A stretch of 51,775 nucleotides of DNA from CABMKH01 sp040797625 (lineage in GTDB: Bacteria; Bacillota; Clostridia; Tissierellales; Tissierellaceae). Both the position numbers and the translations under genes were made by a program. The notes under the pieces were generated by a model that was not told the DNA's origin, made no database searches, and saw only the letters and a program-made list of their open reading frames with translations. The stretch is taken from assembly GCA_052067355.1 (NCBI GenBank), contig JBQHQH010000020.1, positions 1-51,775 of the forward strand, in the 5' to 3' direction. Positions 33,082-42,090 of this stretch are shown here, in pieces; positions within the stretch are counted from its first letter, which is position 1, and every line of letters starts with the position of its first letter.

Positions 33082-34089
33082 TTGAATAATTACCCTGTAG
33101 GAATTTCTGGTATAGGGAGTTTTGTACCTGAAAAGATCCTAACAAATCATGATCTTTCACAGATGGTAGATACTAGTGATGAATGGATAGTAGAGAGGAC
33201 AGGAATAAGTGAGAGAAGGATTGGAAGGGAAGATATAAGCACTTCTGATTTGGGAACTGAAGCAGCAAAGAGGGCATTAAAAGATGCAAATTTAAAAGCA
33301 GAAGATATAGATTTGATTATAGTAGCGACTATAACTCCAGATCATCTCTTTCCATCTACGGCTTGCATTATTCAGCATAATCTTGGAGCAATAAATGCAG
33401 CAGCTTTCGATATAAATGCAGCATGTACTGGGTTTATATATGGGGTAGTGACAGGAGCAGGTTTTATTAAGTCTGGAATGTATAATAGAGTACTAGTCAT
33501 AGGAGGAGAAAACCTATCTAAAGTAGTAGATTGGAAGGATAGAAATACATGTGTCCTATTTGGAGATGGAGCAGGAGCATGTGTATTGGAAAGATGTGAT
33601 GAAGGATATGGAATTTTATCCTATGAGCTAGGGGCAGATGGAGAAAATAGAGAAGTATTGATTCAACCAGCAGGAGGCTCAAAGATTCCAGCGAGTATGG
33701 AAACCATAGAAAAAAATCTCCATACTATCAAGATGGATGGGAGAGAAGTATTTAAATTTGCAGTGCGAACTATGGATAGAGCATCTACTTCTGTATTGAA
33801 AAAGGCAAATTTGGATGTAGAGGATATAGATCTATTGATACCACATCAAGCCAATATTAGGATAATAGATGCAGCAAGAAAGAAATTAGATTTACCTATG
33901 GATAAAATTTATGTAAATTTAGATAGATATGGAAACATGTCGTCAGCATCTGTTCCAGTAGCCTTAGATGAAGCTGTGAGAGAAAAGAAGATTAAGAAAG
34001 GTGACAATATCCTGTTAGTTGCCTTTGGTGCTGGTCTTACATGGGGAGCATTGATTTTAAAATGGAATAAGGAGGAAGATAATGTTTAA
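33082..34089 (+). CDS. fabH: 3-oxoacyl-ACP synthase III FabH
   Basis: A 335-residue condensing enzyme that starts fatty-acid chains from acyl-CoA and malonyl-ACP. The Cys-His-Asn triad is seen in INAACTGFIYG, IPHQANIRI and GNMSSASVPVAL. The start is TTG at 33082 with GGAGGTGAT 4 bases upstream; an upstream in-frame start lacks a site. First gene of the fab operon; it overlaps fabK by 8 bases. Confidence 0.95.
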   Translation: MNNYPVGISGIGSFVPEKILTNHDLSQMVDTSDEWIVERTGISERRIGREDISTSDLGTEAAKRALKDANLKAEDIDLIIVATITPDHLFPSTACIIQHNLGAINAAAFDINAACTGFIYGVVTGAGFIKSGMYNRVLVIGGENLSKVVDWKDRNTCVLFGDGAGACVLERCDEGYGILSYELGADGENREVLIQPAGGSKIPASMETIEKNLHTIKMDGREVFKFAVRTMDRASTSVLKKANLDVEDIDLLIPHQANIRIIDAARKKLDLPMDKIYVNLDRYGNMSSASVPVALDEAVREKKIKKGDNILLVAFGAGLTWGALILKWNKEEDNV

Positions 34090-35038
34090 TACTAGGATTT
34101 CAAAAATATTAAATATTAAATATCCTATACTGCAAGGTGGAATGGCATGGGTAGCTACTCATAAATTAGCTGCGGCAGTATCAAATGCTGGTGGATTAGG
34201 GATTATAGCTGCTGGAAGTTTGCCGGGAGATATAATCAGAGATGAAATTAGGAAGCTTAAGGAGTTGACAGATAAGCCCTTTGGGGTAAATATCATGTTG
34301 ATGTCACCTTATGCTGAGGATATTGTAGGTATAGTCTGTGAAGAAAGGGTTCCTGTTGTAACTACAGGTGCAGGAAATCCAGGGAAATATATTCCCAAAT
34401 TAAAAGAGCATGATGTAAAGATCATACCTGTAGTACCTACTGTATCTTTAGCAAGAAGAGTGGAGAAGTTTGGAGCAGATGCCATAATTATAGAGGGGAC
34501 AGAGGCAGGAGGTCATATTGGAGAGATTACTACTATGTCTTTGGTGCCTCAGGTAGCTAATGCTGTAGATATCCCTATAATAGCTGCTGGTGGAATAGCT
34601 GATGGAAGGGGATTTTTAGCATCTTTAGCCCTAGGAGCAGAAGGAGTGCAGATAGGTACTAGATTTGTATGCTCAGAAGAAGCCGATGTCCATATAAATT
34701 ATAAGGAGGCAATTTTAAAAGCGAAGGATAGAGATGCACTAGTAACTGGGAGAAGTACTGGTCATCCTATAAGAGTGTTAAAGAATAAATTTTCAAAGGA
34801 ATTTATTGAATTGGAAAGTAATGGTACAGACAGCTATGAACTGGCAAAGTTAAACGTAGGTAGATTAAAGTTAGCTGTCAGATCTGGAGATGTAGTCAAT
34901 GGTTCGTTAATGGCTGGCCAAATCTCTGGATTAATAGATGAGGTAAAGAGCTGTGAAGATATTATAGAGTCCATAATTAGAGAGGGGGCAGATATAATAG
35001 ATAGACTATCATCTTTGAAGGGAGGTGATGAGCTATGA
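34082..35038 (+). CDS. fabK: Enoyl-ACP reductase FabK (FMN type)
   Basis: A 318-residue FMN-dependent enoyl-ACP reductase. Motifs: PILQGGMAWVATHKLAAAVS, IIEGTEAGGHIGE and IIAAGGIADGRG, with QIGTRFVCSEEA. FabK replaces FabI in many Firmicutes and makes them resistant to triclosan. AAGGAGG lies just upstream of the ATG inside fabH. It overlaps fabD by 4 bases. The minus-strand protein at 26654 is a relative with a cysteine-rich tail. Confidence 0.94.
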   Translation: MFNTRISKILNIKYPILQGGMAWVATHKLAAAVSNAGGLGIIAAGSLPGDIIRDEIRKLKELTDKPFGVNIMLMSPYAEDIVGIVCEERVPVVTTGAGNPGKYIPKLKEHDVKIIPVVPTVSLARRVEKFGADAIIIEGTEAGGHIGEITTMSLVPQVANAVDIPIIAAGGIADGRGFLASLALGAEGVQIGTRFVCSEEADVHINYKEAILKAKDRDALVTGRSTGHPIRVLKNKFSKEFIELESNGTDSYELAKLNVGRLKLAVRSGDVVNGSLMAGQISGLIDEVKSCEDIIESIIREGADIIDRLSSLKGGDEL

Positions 35039-35988
35039 AGCAGTTAGCCTTTATATTTCCAGGTCAAGGTTCCCAATATATAGGTATGGGTAAAGACTTT
35101 TATGATAATTTCAAAGAGTCTAGATATGTATTTGAGGAAGCTAGTGATGCATTATCCATGAATTTAAGTGAGCTATGCTTTAACGGAAGTGAAGAAGAAT
35201 TGAGAAAGACGGAAAACACACAACCAGCTATACTTGCAACAAGTATATCTATGCTTAAGGTCATGGAGAAGGAAGGACTACATTGTGAATATACGGCAGG
35301 ATTGAGCTTAGGAGAATATGCTTCCATAGTTTTAGGCAATGGACTGAAATTCTTTGATGCAATAAAGATCTTGCGAAAAAGAGGAAAGTTTATGCAGGAG
35401 GCCGTTCCATTAGGAGTAGGTGGAATGGTGGCCATATTGGGATTGGATAATGAAAAGCTGCCTTTGATAATAGAGACTTCAAGAGAGTATGGAGTAGTAG
35501 AAGTAGCTAATTATAATAGTCCAGGACAGGTGGTAATATCTGGAGAGTTAAAAGGACTCAAGATTGCCTCACAGAAGGCCATGGATTTAGGGGCAAGAAA
35601 GGTAGTAGATTTACCTGTAAGTGCACCATTCCATTGTAGTCTATTAGCCATAGCAGGTAAGAAGTTATCAGATGAACTTTCAAAATATAATATCTATGAC
35701 TTAGATAAGAAGATAGTATCCAATGTAGATGCTAAAGTTGTAGAAAGTAAAGAAGAGATAGTACCAAAGTTAGTTAGACAGGTAAGTAGTTCTGTTCTTT
35801 GGCAACAATCTGTAGAATTGATGATTGATAAAGGTGTAGAAGTCTTTATTGAAATAGGACCTGGAAAATCATTGACAGGTTTTGTTAAGAGAATTGGAAA
35901 AACTTTGGGGAAGGATATTAAAGCCCTCAATGTATCAGATTTAAAATCTTTTAACGAAACTATAGAGATTTTAGAAGGAGGGATTTAA
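35035..35988 (+). CDS. fabD: Malonyl-CoA:ACP transacylase FabD
   Basis: A 317-residue acyltransferase that moves malonyl from CoA to ACP. The nucleophile Ser lies in GLSLGEYASI and the catalytic His in PVSAPFHCSLL; the substrate-binding FPGQGSQ is at the N-terminus. GGGAGGTGATG precedes the ATG inside fabK. It is the point where malonyl-CoA, whatever its origin, enters this pathway. Confidence 0.95.
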   Translation: MKQLAFIFPGQGSQYIGMGKDFYDNFKESRYVFEEASDALSMNLSELCFNGSEEELRKTENTQPAILATSISMLKVMEKEGLHCEYTAGLSLGEYASIVLGNGLKFFDAIKILRKRGKFMQEAVPLGVGGMVAILGLDNEKLPLIIETSREYGVVEVANYNSPGQVVISGELKGLKIASQKAMDLGARKVVDLPVSAPFHCSLLAIAGKKLSDELSKYNIYDLDKKIVSNVDAKVVESKEEIVPKLVRQVSSSVLWQQSVELMIDKGVEVFIEIGPGKSLTGFVKRIGKTLGKDIKALNVSDLKSFNETIEILEGGI

Positions 35989-35989
35989 T

Positions 35990-36733
35990 ATGGGTTTTAA
36001 AGGGAAGGTAGCATTAGTTACTGGTGGTACTAGAGGTATTGGTAGAGAAATTGCCATGGAACTAGCTAGTAAAGGAATAAATGTGGCAATTACCTATAGC
36101 AGCAATGAAAAAAAGGCATTGGAAGTTGTAGAAGAAATTCAAAAAAATGAAGTAAAAGTTATAGCCATAAAGGCAAATGTAGCCAATGGTGAAGAAGTAA
36201 CTAATATGGTTTCAACAGTAGAAAGAGAATTAGGTACCATAGATATACTAGTAAATAATGCTGGTATAACTAAAGATAATCTATTGATTAGAATGAGTGA
36301 AGAGGATTGGGAAGCAGTATTAGCTGTAAATTTAAAGGGAGTCTTTCTTTGCACAAAAGCTGTAGCTAGATCTATGATGAAAAAGAGATATGGAAAGATA
36401 GTCAATATTTCATCTGTAGTAGGTATAGCTGGAAATGCAGGACAAGGAAATTACTCAGCTTCAAAGGCAGGAGTAATAGGATTTACTAAATCCATGGCTA
36501 GAGAATTGGCATCAAGAGGAATCAGGGTAAATGCTGTAGCACCAGGATTTATTCAGACAGATATGACAGATATATTAAAAGAAGATATAAAGAATGAAAT
36601 GATAAAGAATATTCCACTAGGTGTCTTTGGAAAGCCAAAAGATATAGCAAATCTAGTATTATTTTTGGCAAGTGAAGAGTCTGATTATATAACTGGAGAA
36701 GTAATAAAGATAGATGGTGGGATGAGTATATAA
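35990..36733 (+). CDS. fabG: 3-oxoacyl-ACP reductase FabG
   Basis: A 247-residue short-chain dehydrogenase that reduces 3-oxoacyl-ACP with NADPH. GGTRGIG nucleotide-binding motif, NNAG, and the catalytic Ser-Tyr-Lys set (ISSVVG and YSASKAG) are all present. It starts 1 base after the fabD stop with GGAGGG upstream. A strong hairpin separates it from acpP. Confidence 0.95.
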   Translation: MGFKGKVALVTGGTRGIGREIAMELASKGINVAITYSSNEKKALEVVEEIQKNEVKVIAIKANVANGEEVTNMVSTVERELGTIDILVNNAGITKDNLLIRMSEEDWEAVLAVNLKGVFLCTKAVARSMMKKRYGKIVNISSVVGIAGNAGQGNYSASKAGVIGFTKSMARELASRGIRVNAVAPGFIQTDMTDILKEDIKNEMIKNIPLGVFGKPKDIANLVLFLASEESDYITGEVIKIDGGMSI

Positions 36734-36780
36734 AGACAGATAATAGATGGCAGAGAATAGATAAAAGATATGGTAGTAGG

Positions 36781-36797
36781 GGTGACCTGCGGTCGCC
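36781..36797 (+). other. Intercistronic hairpin between fabG and acpP
   Basis: GGTGACC-TGC-GGTCGCC, a compact GC-rich stem (one G-U) in A+T-rich DNA, without a T tract. It probably affects mRNA stability or partial termination ahead of the highly expressed acpP gene. Confidence 0.5.
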
Positions 36798-36841
36798 AGT
36801 ATAAGATAATAAATAATTAAAAATATAAGGAGGATTTTAAA

Positions 36842-37075
36842 ATGTTATTTGAAAAAGTTAGAGATATAATAAGTGATCAATTAGGAGTTGCAGATATAGA
36901 GAGTATTACTACGGAGACATCTATGATAAAGGATTTAGGGGCAGACTCATTAGATGCAGTAGAGATAATCATGGCATTAGAAGATGAATTTGGAGTATCA
37001 GTTCCAGATGAAGAAGCAGAGAATTTTAAGAGCATAGGAGATATTGTAAATTACATTGAGAGCAAAATTGCCTAA
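36842..37075 (+). CDS. acpP: Acyl carrier protein
   Basis: A 77-residue acidic four-helix carrier. The phosphopantetheine site is the Ser in LGADSLDAVEIIMALEDEFG. AGGAGG lies 8 bases upstream of the ATG. It sits between fabG and fabF, as in most bacteria. Confidence 0.96.
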   Translation: MLFEKVRDIISDQLGVADIESITTETSMIKDLGADSLDAVEIIMALEDEFGVSVPDEEAENFKSIGDIVNYIESKIA

Positions 37076-37090
37076 TATAAGGGGGTCAAT

Positions 37091-38329
37091 ATGAAAAGAG
37101 TTGTAATAACAGGACTAGGAGCTATAACTCCTGTAGGAATAGGTAAGGAGGAGTTTTGGAATTCTCTCATTCAGGGAAAGTCAGGGATAGGGCCTGTAAC
37201 AAGATTTGACACTAAAGATTTCAATGCTAAAATTGGTGCTGAAGTGAAGGGTTTTGATCCAAGTGATTATCTAGATAAAAAAGAAGCTAGGAGAATGGAT
37301 AAGTTTGCTCAATATGCAGTTGCAGCAGCAAAACTGGCAATAGAAGATAGTGGTATTTCCTTGGAAAAGATAGATCGAGAAAAAGTAGGTGTCATAGTAG
37401 GTACAGGAATAGGTGGAGTAGAGGTATTTGAGCAGGAACATACTAAGCTTGTGGAAAGAGGACCTAATAGAGTAAGCCCTCTATTTATTCCAATGATGAT
37501 ATCAAATATGGGAACAGCACAGATTTCCATGGCATTTGGACTAAAAGGATCTACTATGACTATAACTACAGCTTGTGCTTCTGGTACCCATGCCATAGGT
37601 GAATCATTTAGGATGATAAAAACAGGACAAATGGACATGGTCATAACAGGCGGAGCTGAAGCATCTATAACCCCTATTTCATTTGCAGGTTTTTGTTCAA
37701 TGAAGGCTCTTTCAACAAGAAATGATGACTACGAAAAAGCAAGTAGACCATTTGACAAAGACAGAGATGGATTTGTCATGGGAGAAGGAGCTGGAATGTT
37801 GATTTTGGAAGAACTTAGTCATGCTTTAAATAGAGGGGCAACTATATATGGTGAAGTTGTAGGATATGGTTCTACATCAGATGCATTTCATATAACTCAA
37901 CCAGATCCTGAAGCCATAGGGGCTACAAATGCTATGAGATTGGCTTTAGAAGATGGAAAAATTGACTATAGAGAAGTAGGATATATCAATGCTCATGGAA
38001 CAAGCACATATTTTAATGATAAACTTGAAACATTAGCCATAAAAAAACTATTTAAAGAACATGCCTATGATTTAAATATAAGTTCAACGAAATCAATGAC
38101 AGGACATTTACTGGGAGCTGCTGGTGGAATAGAGGCTATAGCTACAGTATTAGCCCTAAAGACAGGGACAATACCTCCAACTATAAACTATGAGAATCCA
38201 GATGAAGAGTGTGACTTAAACTATACACCAAATAAAGCAGTGAAGAGAGATATAGAATATGCTCTATCAAATTCTTTAGGATTTGGTGGACATAATGCAT
38301 CATTGCTATTTAAAAAATATATTGATTAA
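37091..38329 (+). CDS. fabF: 3-oxoacyl-ACP synthase II FabF
   Basis: A 412-residue elongating condensing enzyme. The Cys-His-His triad is in TACASGTHAIG, NAHGTST and KSMTGHLLGAAGG. The loop after NAHGTST reads YFNDKLET, where many FabF proteins have PLNDKFET; this change next to the second active-site His is worth noting. GGGGGTC precedes the ATG. It is the last gene of the operon and is followed by a very long perfect terminator. Confidence 0.95.
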   Translation: MKRVVITGLGAITPVGIGKEEFWNSLIQGKSGIGPVTRFDTKDFNAKIGAEVKGFDPSDYLDKKEARRMDKFAQYAVAAAKLAIEDSGISLEKIDREKVGVIVGTGIGGVEVFEQEHTKLVERGPNRVSPLFIPMMISNMGTAQISMAFGLKGSTMTITTACASGTHAIGESFRMIKTGQMDMVITGGAEASITPISFAGFCSMKALSTRNDDYEKASRPFDKDRDGFVMGEGAGMLILEELSHALNRGATIYGEVVGYGSTSDAFHITQPDPEAIGATNAMRLALEDGKIDYREVGYINAHGTSTYFNDKLETLAIKKLFKEHAYDLNISSTKSMTGHLLGAAGGIEAIATVLALKTGTIPPTINYENPDEECDLNYTPNKAVKRDIEYALSNSLGFGGHNASLLFKKYID

Positions 38330-38339
38330 AAAAATGAAC

Positions 38340-38381
38340 CCTATGATAATAGCTACTGTAGCTATTATCATAGGCTTTTTT
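38340..38381 (+). terminator. Terminator of the fab operon
   Basis: A perfect 17-bp stem from CCTATGATAATAGCTAC and GTAGCTATTATCATAGG with almost no loop, followed by CTTTTTTAAATTT. Confidence 0.92.
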
Positions 38382-38515
38382 AAATTTAGTCTATAGAGTT
38401 ACCATCTAAATTTAGTATGTATTATTGATAGAATAAATAAAGTGGGAAAGCTCAATATAAATTAAGGTATATTATATTATTAATTTGTACAAAATACCTT
38501 AGAGGTGATAAGTAT

Positions 38516-38773
38516 ATGAAGAGGATTGGTATAGAAAAGGGACTAAGTAATGTGGCAGATTACTTAACTAGTGAAGGTTATTCTGTAGAGATCCTAAGTG
38601 AATCCATAGACAATAATATTCCGAAGTTAAAAGGTCTTGATGCCATTGTAACAGCAGGATATAATACTGATATGTTAGGAATTAGTGATACAGAGACAAA
38701 ATCACCAGTAGTAAATGCAAGAGGATTAACACCAGAAGAAGTGAAAGATAGACTTGACCAACAATTGCGTTAG
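38516..38773 (+). CDS. UPF0180 (YkuS-like) protein
   Basis: An 85-residue protein of the UPF0180/YkuS family: IGIEKGLSNVADYLTSEGYS at the N-terminus and LDAIVTAGYNTDMLGISDTE in the middle with the ending LTPEEVKDRLDQQLR. The family has no known function. AGAGGTG precedes the ATG. Monocistronic, ending at a strong terminator. Confidence 0.88.
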   Translation: MKRIGIEKGLSNVADYLTSEGYSVEILSESIDNNIPKLKGLDAIVTAGYNTDMLGISDTETKSPVVNARGLTPEEVKDRLDQQLR

Positions 38774-38782
38774 ATTTTTAAT

Positions 38783-38824
38783 AAATCAGCCTATGTAGTA
38801 TATACTATATAGGCTGATTTTATA
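38783..38824 (+). terminator. Terminator of the UPF0180 gene
   Basis: AAATCAGCCTAT pairs with ATAGGCTGATTT around an inner TAGT/ACTA stem, then TTATATT. Confidence 0.85.
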
Positions 38825-38902
38825 TTATCAAAACTAGGTAGTAGAGAAGATTATTTAAAATTAGAGAGAAATGCTCAAAAAATATTGGAAAATAAAGATT
38901 AA
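38825..38902 (+). pseudogene. C-terminal gene fragment
   Basis: A 25-codon frame, LSKLGSREDYLKLERNAQKI and so on, starts abruptly after a terminator and ends at a TAA directly before another terminator. It looks like the end of a deleted gene. No start or ribosome site. Confidence 0.35.
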
Positions 38903-38930
38903 AAAACTCTTCTAAAAAGAGTTTTTGCCG
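38903..38930 (+). terminator. Terminator behind the gene fragment
   Basis: AAAACTCT-TCTAAAA-AGAGTTTT hairpin and T tract. Confidence 0.7.
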
Positions 38931-38957
38931 TTTTATCTGTTAATTTGATGAATAAAC

Positions 38958-38994
38958 CATGAAAAAAACCCTAGATTTAGGTCTCTTTTTCATG
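38958..38994. terminator. Hairpin at the left border of the agr region
   Basis: CATGAAAAA pairs with TTTTTCATG around an inner CCTA/TAGG stem. The A and T runs are inside the stem. It separates the housekeeping side from the agr locus. Confidence 0.45.
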
Positions 38995-39115
38995 TAGTCT
39001 AAGAATATACCCTTAATTTTTACAATTTTTGGACAAGTAGTATTTAATTATAGTAAAATAAATTCAAGGAAATTGTATATAATTCTAAGATTTTATTCAA
39101 AAAGGGTGATATTCA

Positions 39116-39835
39116 ATGCTGAGGGTAGCTATATGCGACGACGAGAAAAAAATCTGTAGTCAGTTAAAAGATGTGTTAGAAAAAATTAGTATGAAGTTTT
39201 CACAAGAAATAGATTTGGCCATATTCTATTCAGGGGAGAAGCTATGTGAGTGTCTTTCTAAAGATATATATTTTGATATAATTTTTCTTGATATTGAGTT
39301 AGAAATGATGAATGGAGTAGAAGTAGGGAGAAAAATACGAGAAGAGATGCTTGATGAGATAACTCAGATTGTATATATATCTGGTAAAGAAAGCTATGCG
39401 ATGGAGCTTTTTAAAGTAAGACCCCTAGATTTTATTATCAAACCATTAAAATTTGAAAAGATAGAAGAAGTATTTAAGATAGCACTGAGACTTATTAAAG
39501 GAAGTCAAGGTGTTTTTAAATATAAATTTGGATATACGACTTATAGTGTTTTAATAAAAGATATCTTATATTTTGAAAGTAGAGATAGACAAGTAAAAAT
39601 TCATACAGTAAATGGTATAAATAGATTTTATGGGACGTTGAAGGATACTCATGATAAAGTGAGAGAGTTTAATTTCATAGATATTCATAAATCATATTTA
39701 GTGAATTATAATCATGTTATTAAATTTGAATACCATCAAGTCACCATGTCTAATAAATCAGTTCTTCCTATTAGTCAGTCCAATAGAAAGAAAGTCAGAG
39801 CATTGCAATTGGAAATAGAAAGGGATAGATTATGA
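39116..39835 (+). CDS. agrA: AgrA-like LytTR response regulator
   Basis: A 239-residue regulator with a receiver domain (phospho-acceptor Asp59 in IIFLDIELEMMNG) and a C-terminal LytTR DNA-binding domain (about 135-235: LYFESRDRQVKIHTVNGINR, then FIDIHKSYLVNYNHV). LytTR regulators bind pairs of 9-bp direct repeats about two helical turns apart; such pairs occur at 41152, 46230 and 50532. AAAGGGTGAT precedes the ATG. Its stop overlaps the agrC start by 4 bases. The symbol is used in the functional sense. Confidence 0.9.
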   Translation: MLRVAICDDEKKICSQLKDVLEKISMKFSQEIDLAIFYSGEKLCECLSKDIYFDIIFLDIELEMMNGVEVGRKIREEMLDEITQIVYISGKESYAMELFKVRPLDFIIKPLKFEKIEEVFKIALRLIKGSQGVFKYKFGYTTYSVLIKDILYFESRDRQVKIHTVNGINRFYGTLKDTHDKVREFNFIDIHKSYLVNYNHVIKFEYHQVTMSNKSVLPISQSNRKKVRALQLEIERDRL

Positions 39836-41115
39836 TTTTAAATATATACGATTTCACATATCTAATAACCAATATATTTGGCACATATATCATATACAAA
39901 TTTATGGAGACATTCTTTGATAGAAGTGAAGTGAATAAAAAATTAGAATTTTTTTCTTATTTCATATATTTTATAGTAACAAGCGTAATATATTTAACTA
40001 TAAATATTCCAATAGTCAATCTACTATTTAATCTCACATTGCTTTTTTTGCTTACATTTAATTACGAATCATCGGCGAAAAATAGAATTATTTCCACTAT
40101 ATTTATATATCTGACTTTAATATCCATAGAGAGCATTATAGTTTTGTTATCAGGACATCTATATAAGTCTGCTTTTAGTATAAATACTAGATATTCTTCT
40201 ATAATAGGAATGATCAGTATAGAGATAATTTCCTATATAGCTGTATTGGTTATAGGAAATTATAATGATATAAAAAAAGGAGTAAATATTCCAAATATCT
40301 ATTGGTTATCCATATTTTTTATCCCTTTAGGAAGTCTATATATCATGATAGTGCTTTTAAAAGAGCCTAATGTTAATACATATGCTGTTATAGCTAGTAT
40401 TACCATATTATTGACTATAAACATAGTTGCATTTTACCTATATGATGTTTTAAGTAAACTATTTGAAGATAGAATGGAAAAGATAATGTTAAAGGAGCAG
40501 AATAAATATTATCAAAAGCAATTAGAGATTATGGACAATAATGCTGAAAATACAAGGGCATTACGTCATGATTTAAAAAATCATTTGGCTATTGTAAGAG
40601 GTTATATGCAAATTGATGAGATCAAAAAAGCATATGAGTATATAGACAAGATAAATCAAGATATCGATGGAAAAGAGCAAATTTCTCATTCAGGTAATAT
40701 GGATATAGATAGCATCTTAAACTATAAGTTATATGAAGCAAGTCAAAAAGACATCTCTGTATCATTGGAAGTAAAGGTTCCAGTTGATATGGGTATTTCA
40801 TCTTTTGATATTGTAGTGATTTTAGGTAATCTACTAGATAATGCCATAGAGGCTGCCTCAAAAGTTGAAGATCAGAGAAAAATAGATATTATAATAAGAT
40901 ACACAAAAGATACATTGTTTATTCATATAAAAAATACATTTAATGGATATGTTTTTTATGAGAAAAATAAGATTATAACATCCAAAGAAGATAGAAAAAA
41001 TCATGGAATAGGTCTAAACAATATTGAAAATATACTAAAGAAATACAATGGAGTCATGGAGATAGATCATAATGACAATGAATTTGCTGTAGATATTATG
41101 ATGTATATCAATTAA
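39832..41115 (+). CDS. agrC: AgrC-like peptide-sensing histidine kinase
   Basis: A 427-residue HPK10-type kinase. About six membrane helices fill residues 8-205 and form the pheromone sensor. The phosphorylated His246 lies in ALRHDLKNHLAIVRGY, followed by an ATPase domain with ILGNLLDNAIEAASKV and NHGIGLNNIENILKKYNG. It should sense a thiolactone peptide and phosphorylate the overlapping AgrA-like regulator. It is the only such kinase in the window, although there are three agrDB loci. Confidence 0.9.
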   Translation: MILNIYDFTYLITNIFGTYIIYKFMETFFDRSEVNKKLEFFSYFIYFIVTSVIYLTINIPIVNLLFNLTLLFLLTFNYESSAKNRIISTIFIYLTLISIESIIVLLSGHLYKSAFSINTRYSSIIGMISIEIISYIAVLVIGNYNDIKKGVNIPNIYWLSIFFIPLGSLYIMIVLLKEPNVNTYAVIASITILLTINIVAFYLYDVLSKLFEDRMEKIMLKEQNKYYQKQLEIMDNNAENTRALRHDLKNHLAIVRGYMQIDEIKKAYEYIDKINQDIDGKEQISHSGNMDIDSILNYKLYEASQKDISVSLEVKVPVDMGISSFDIVVILGNLLDNAIEAASKVEDQRKIDIIIRYTKDTLFIHIKNTFNGYVFYEKNKIITSKEDRKNHGIGLNNIENILKKYNGVMEIDHNDNEFAVDIMMYIN

Positions 41116-41151
41116 AGATATGATTTTTAAGGTCGAAAATTGTAAGTTTCT

Positions 41152-41206
41152 ACATGAAAGTATATGAATTTCAACATAAGTAAAAATATTTTATATTTCA
41201 TATGAT
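41152..41206 (+). promoter_or_regulatory. AgrA-type operator and promoter P1 (in front of decayed agrDB)
   Basis: ACATGAAAG (41152) and ACATAAGTA (41174) are direct repeats starting 22 bp apart. TATGAT (41201-41206) can serve as -10, which puts the second repeat at the -35 region as in agr P2/P3 of staphylococci. It aligns with the promoters at 46230 and 50532. With agrDB decayed, this promoter now faces the secreted-protein genes at 41590-43157. Confidence 0.65.
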
Positions 41207-41232
41207 ATGATAACGATGTTATAGGGAAAAAA

Positions 41233-41292
41233 GTGTACTTTATCTTTTAGCTAAAATTATCAAAGGGAGCAGGTAGACTTCGTAGATTTTAG
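41233..41292 (+). pseudogene. Remnant of agrD
   Basis: The last codons read LSKGAGRLRRF-stop and match the tail of the intact agrD at 46328 (LPKGAEKLRKF). Upstream, the ATG, leader helix and the pheromone cysteine are gone and an in-frame TAG occurs. The remnant is fused directly to the promoter region, implying a deletion of about 80-90 bp. Confidence 0.75.
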
Positions 41293-41303
41293 TGGTGGGT
41301 AAT

Positions 41304-41525
41304 ATGATCGGAAGGATGACAAGCTATCTTGTTGTCAATGGAATAATGGGAGATGAAGAAAGAGATGTTTACTCCTATGGATTACATCTACGGATTTATG
41401 GAGGCAGCTATCATGCTAAGACAGGGTTAAGATGCTATTTCTTTCCTGTGACTTTAATTATAGTATCATTATTGTTGATTAAATCTGTGTCGACTACGAA
41501 ATTAATCATATTCATAGAAAGGTAG
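41304..41525 (+). pseudogene. Remnant of agrB
   Basis: A 73-codon frame that keeps the AgrB N-terminus (MTSYLVVNGIMGDEERDVYS) and the catalytic region (RIYGGSYHAKTGLRC) but lacks 34 residues between them, an in-frame deletion of about 102 bp covering two membrane helices. It also loses everything after LLLIKS, ending KLIIFIER. The catalytic His and Cys remain, but the fold cannot be complete. Compare the intact agrB at 46483. Confidence 0.85.
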
Positions 41526-41589
41526 ATTACTTGAAAATAAAAACATGGTCTAAGCTATAAAGGATGATGGAATAAAAGGAGGATAAACA

Positions 41590-42090
41590 GTGAAAAGACG
41601 TGTTATTGGGTTATTATTAGTAATGGTATGCATCTTATCTGCAAATTCGGTGTTTGCTGCCGAAAAAGCAACTCAAGGATTGCCAAACAAGATTATAAGA
41701 GATGGAAGAGAATTTAAGCTTTATGAACCATCTCGAAGATCTAATTCTGCAGAACCTGATTTTTCTGCAACATCAGATCAGTTTAAAATGCTTCGTGACA
41801 GCTATAGAGTTATTGCAAGTGATGTTGCATTGTATATTGATTATAGCCACGGGCACGGCGGTGATCAATTTGCAGCAGGATATGTTCAAGCAACAGCTCC
41901 TAAATTTACAGCGCGTGCAGAAGTTTGGGATAATGGTCGACTGGATACAACAGGTACAAATAATAAAAATAGAGGAGATACAGCAGAAGCAGCTTCCTAT
42001 CTATCAGTCTATATAAAAGAATCTAGATATGCTAGAATCTTCTATAACTGGGGTTGGGATTTAGCAGGAGTAGCAAGTGATAATATATGA
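41590..42090 (+). CDS. Secreted protein of unknown family, agr-linked
   Basis: A 166-residue protein with a clear signal peptide (MKRRVIGLLLVMVCILSANS, cut near VFA-AE). The mature part is about 143 residues, rich in Asp, Gly, Ala and aromatic residues, with YIDYSHGHGGDQFAAGYVQA and a tyrosine/tryptophan-rich end (ARIFYNWGWDLAG). No cysteines remain after processing. I do not recognise the family; the size and layout recall bacteriocin-like or surface-active exoproteins. AGGAGG precedes the start. It overlaps the next gene by 4 bases and lies downstream of agr promoter P1. Confidence 0.75.
   Translation: MKRRVIGLLLVMVCILSANSVFAAEKATQGLPNKIIRDGREFKLYEPSRRSNSAEPDFSATSDQFKMLRDSYRVIASDVALYIDYSHGHGGDQFAAGYVQATAPKFTARAEVWDNGRLDTTGTNNKNRGDTAEAASYLSVYIKESRYARIFYNWGWDLAGVASDNI

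Noticed and set aside
41590..42090. Lactococcin 972-family bacteriocin
   Set aside because: Size, signal peptide and aromatic end recall that family, but the conserved blocks do not align convincingly, so only a neutral call is given.
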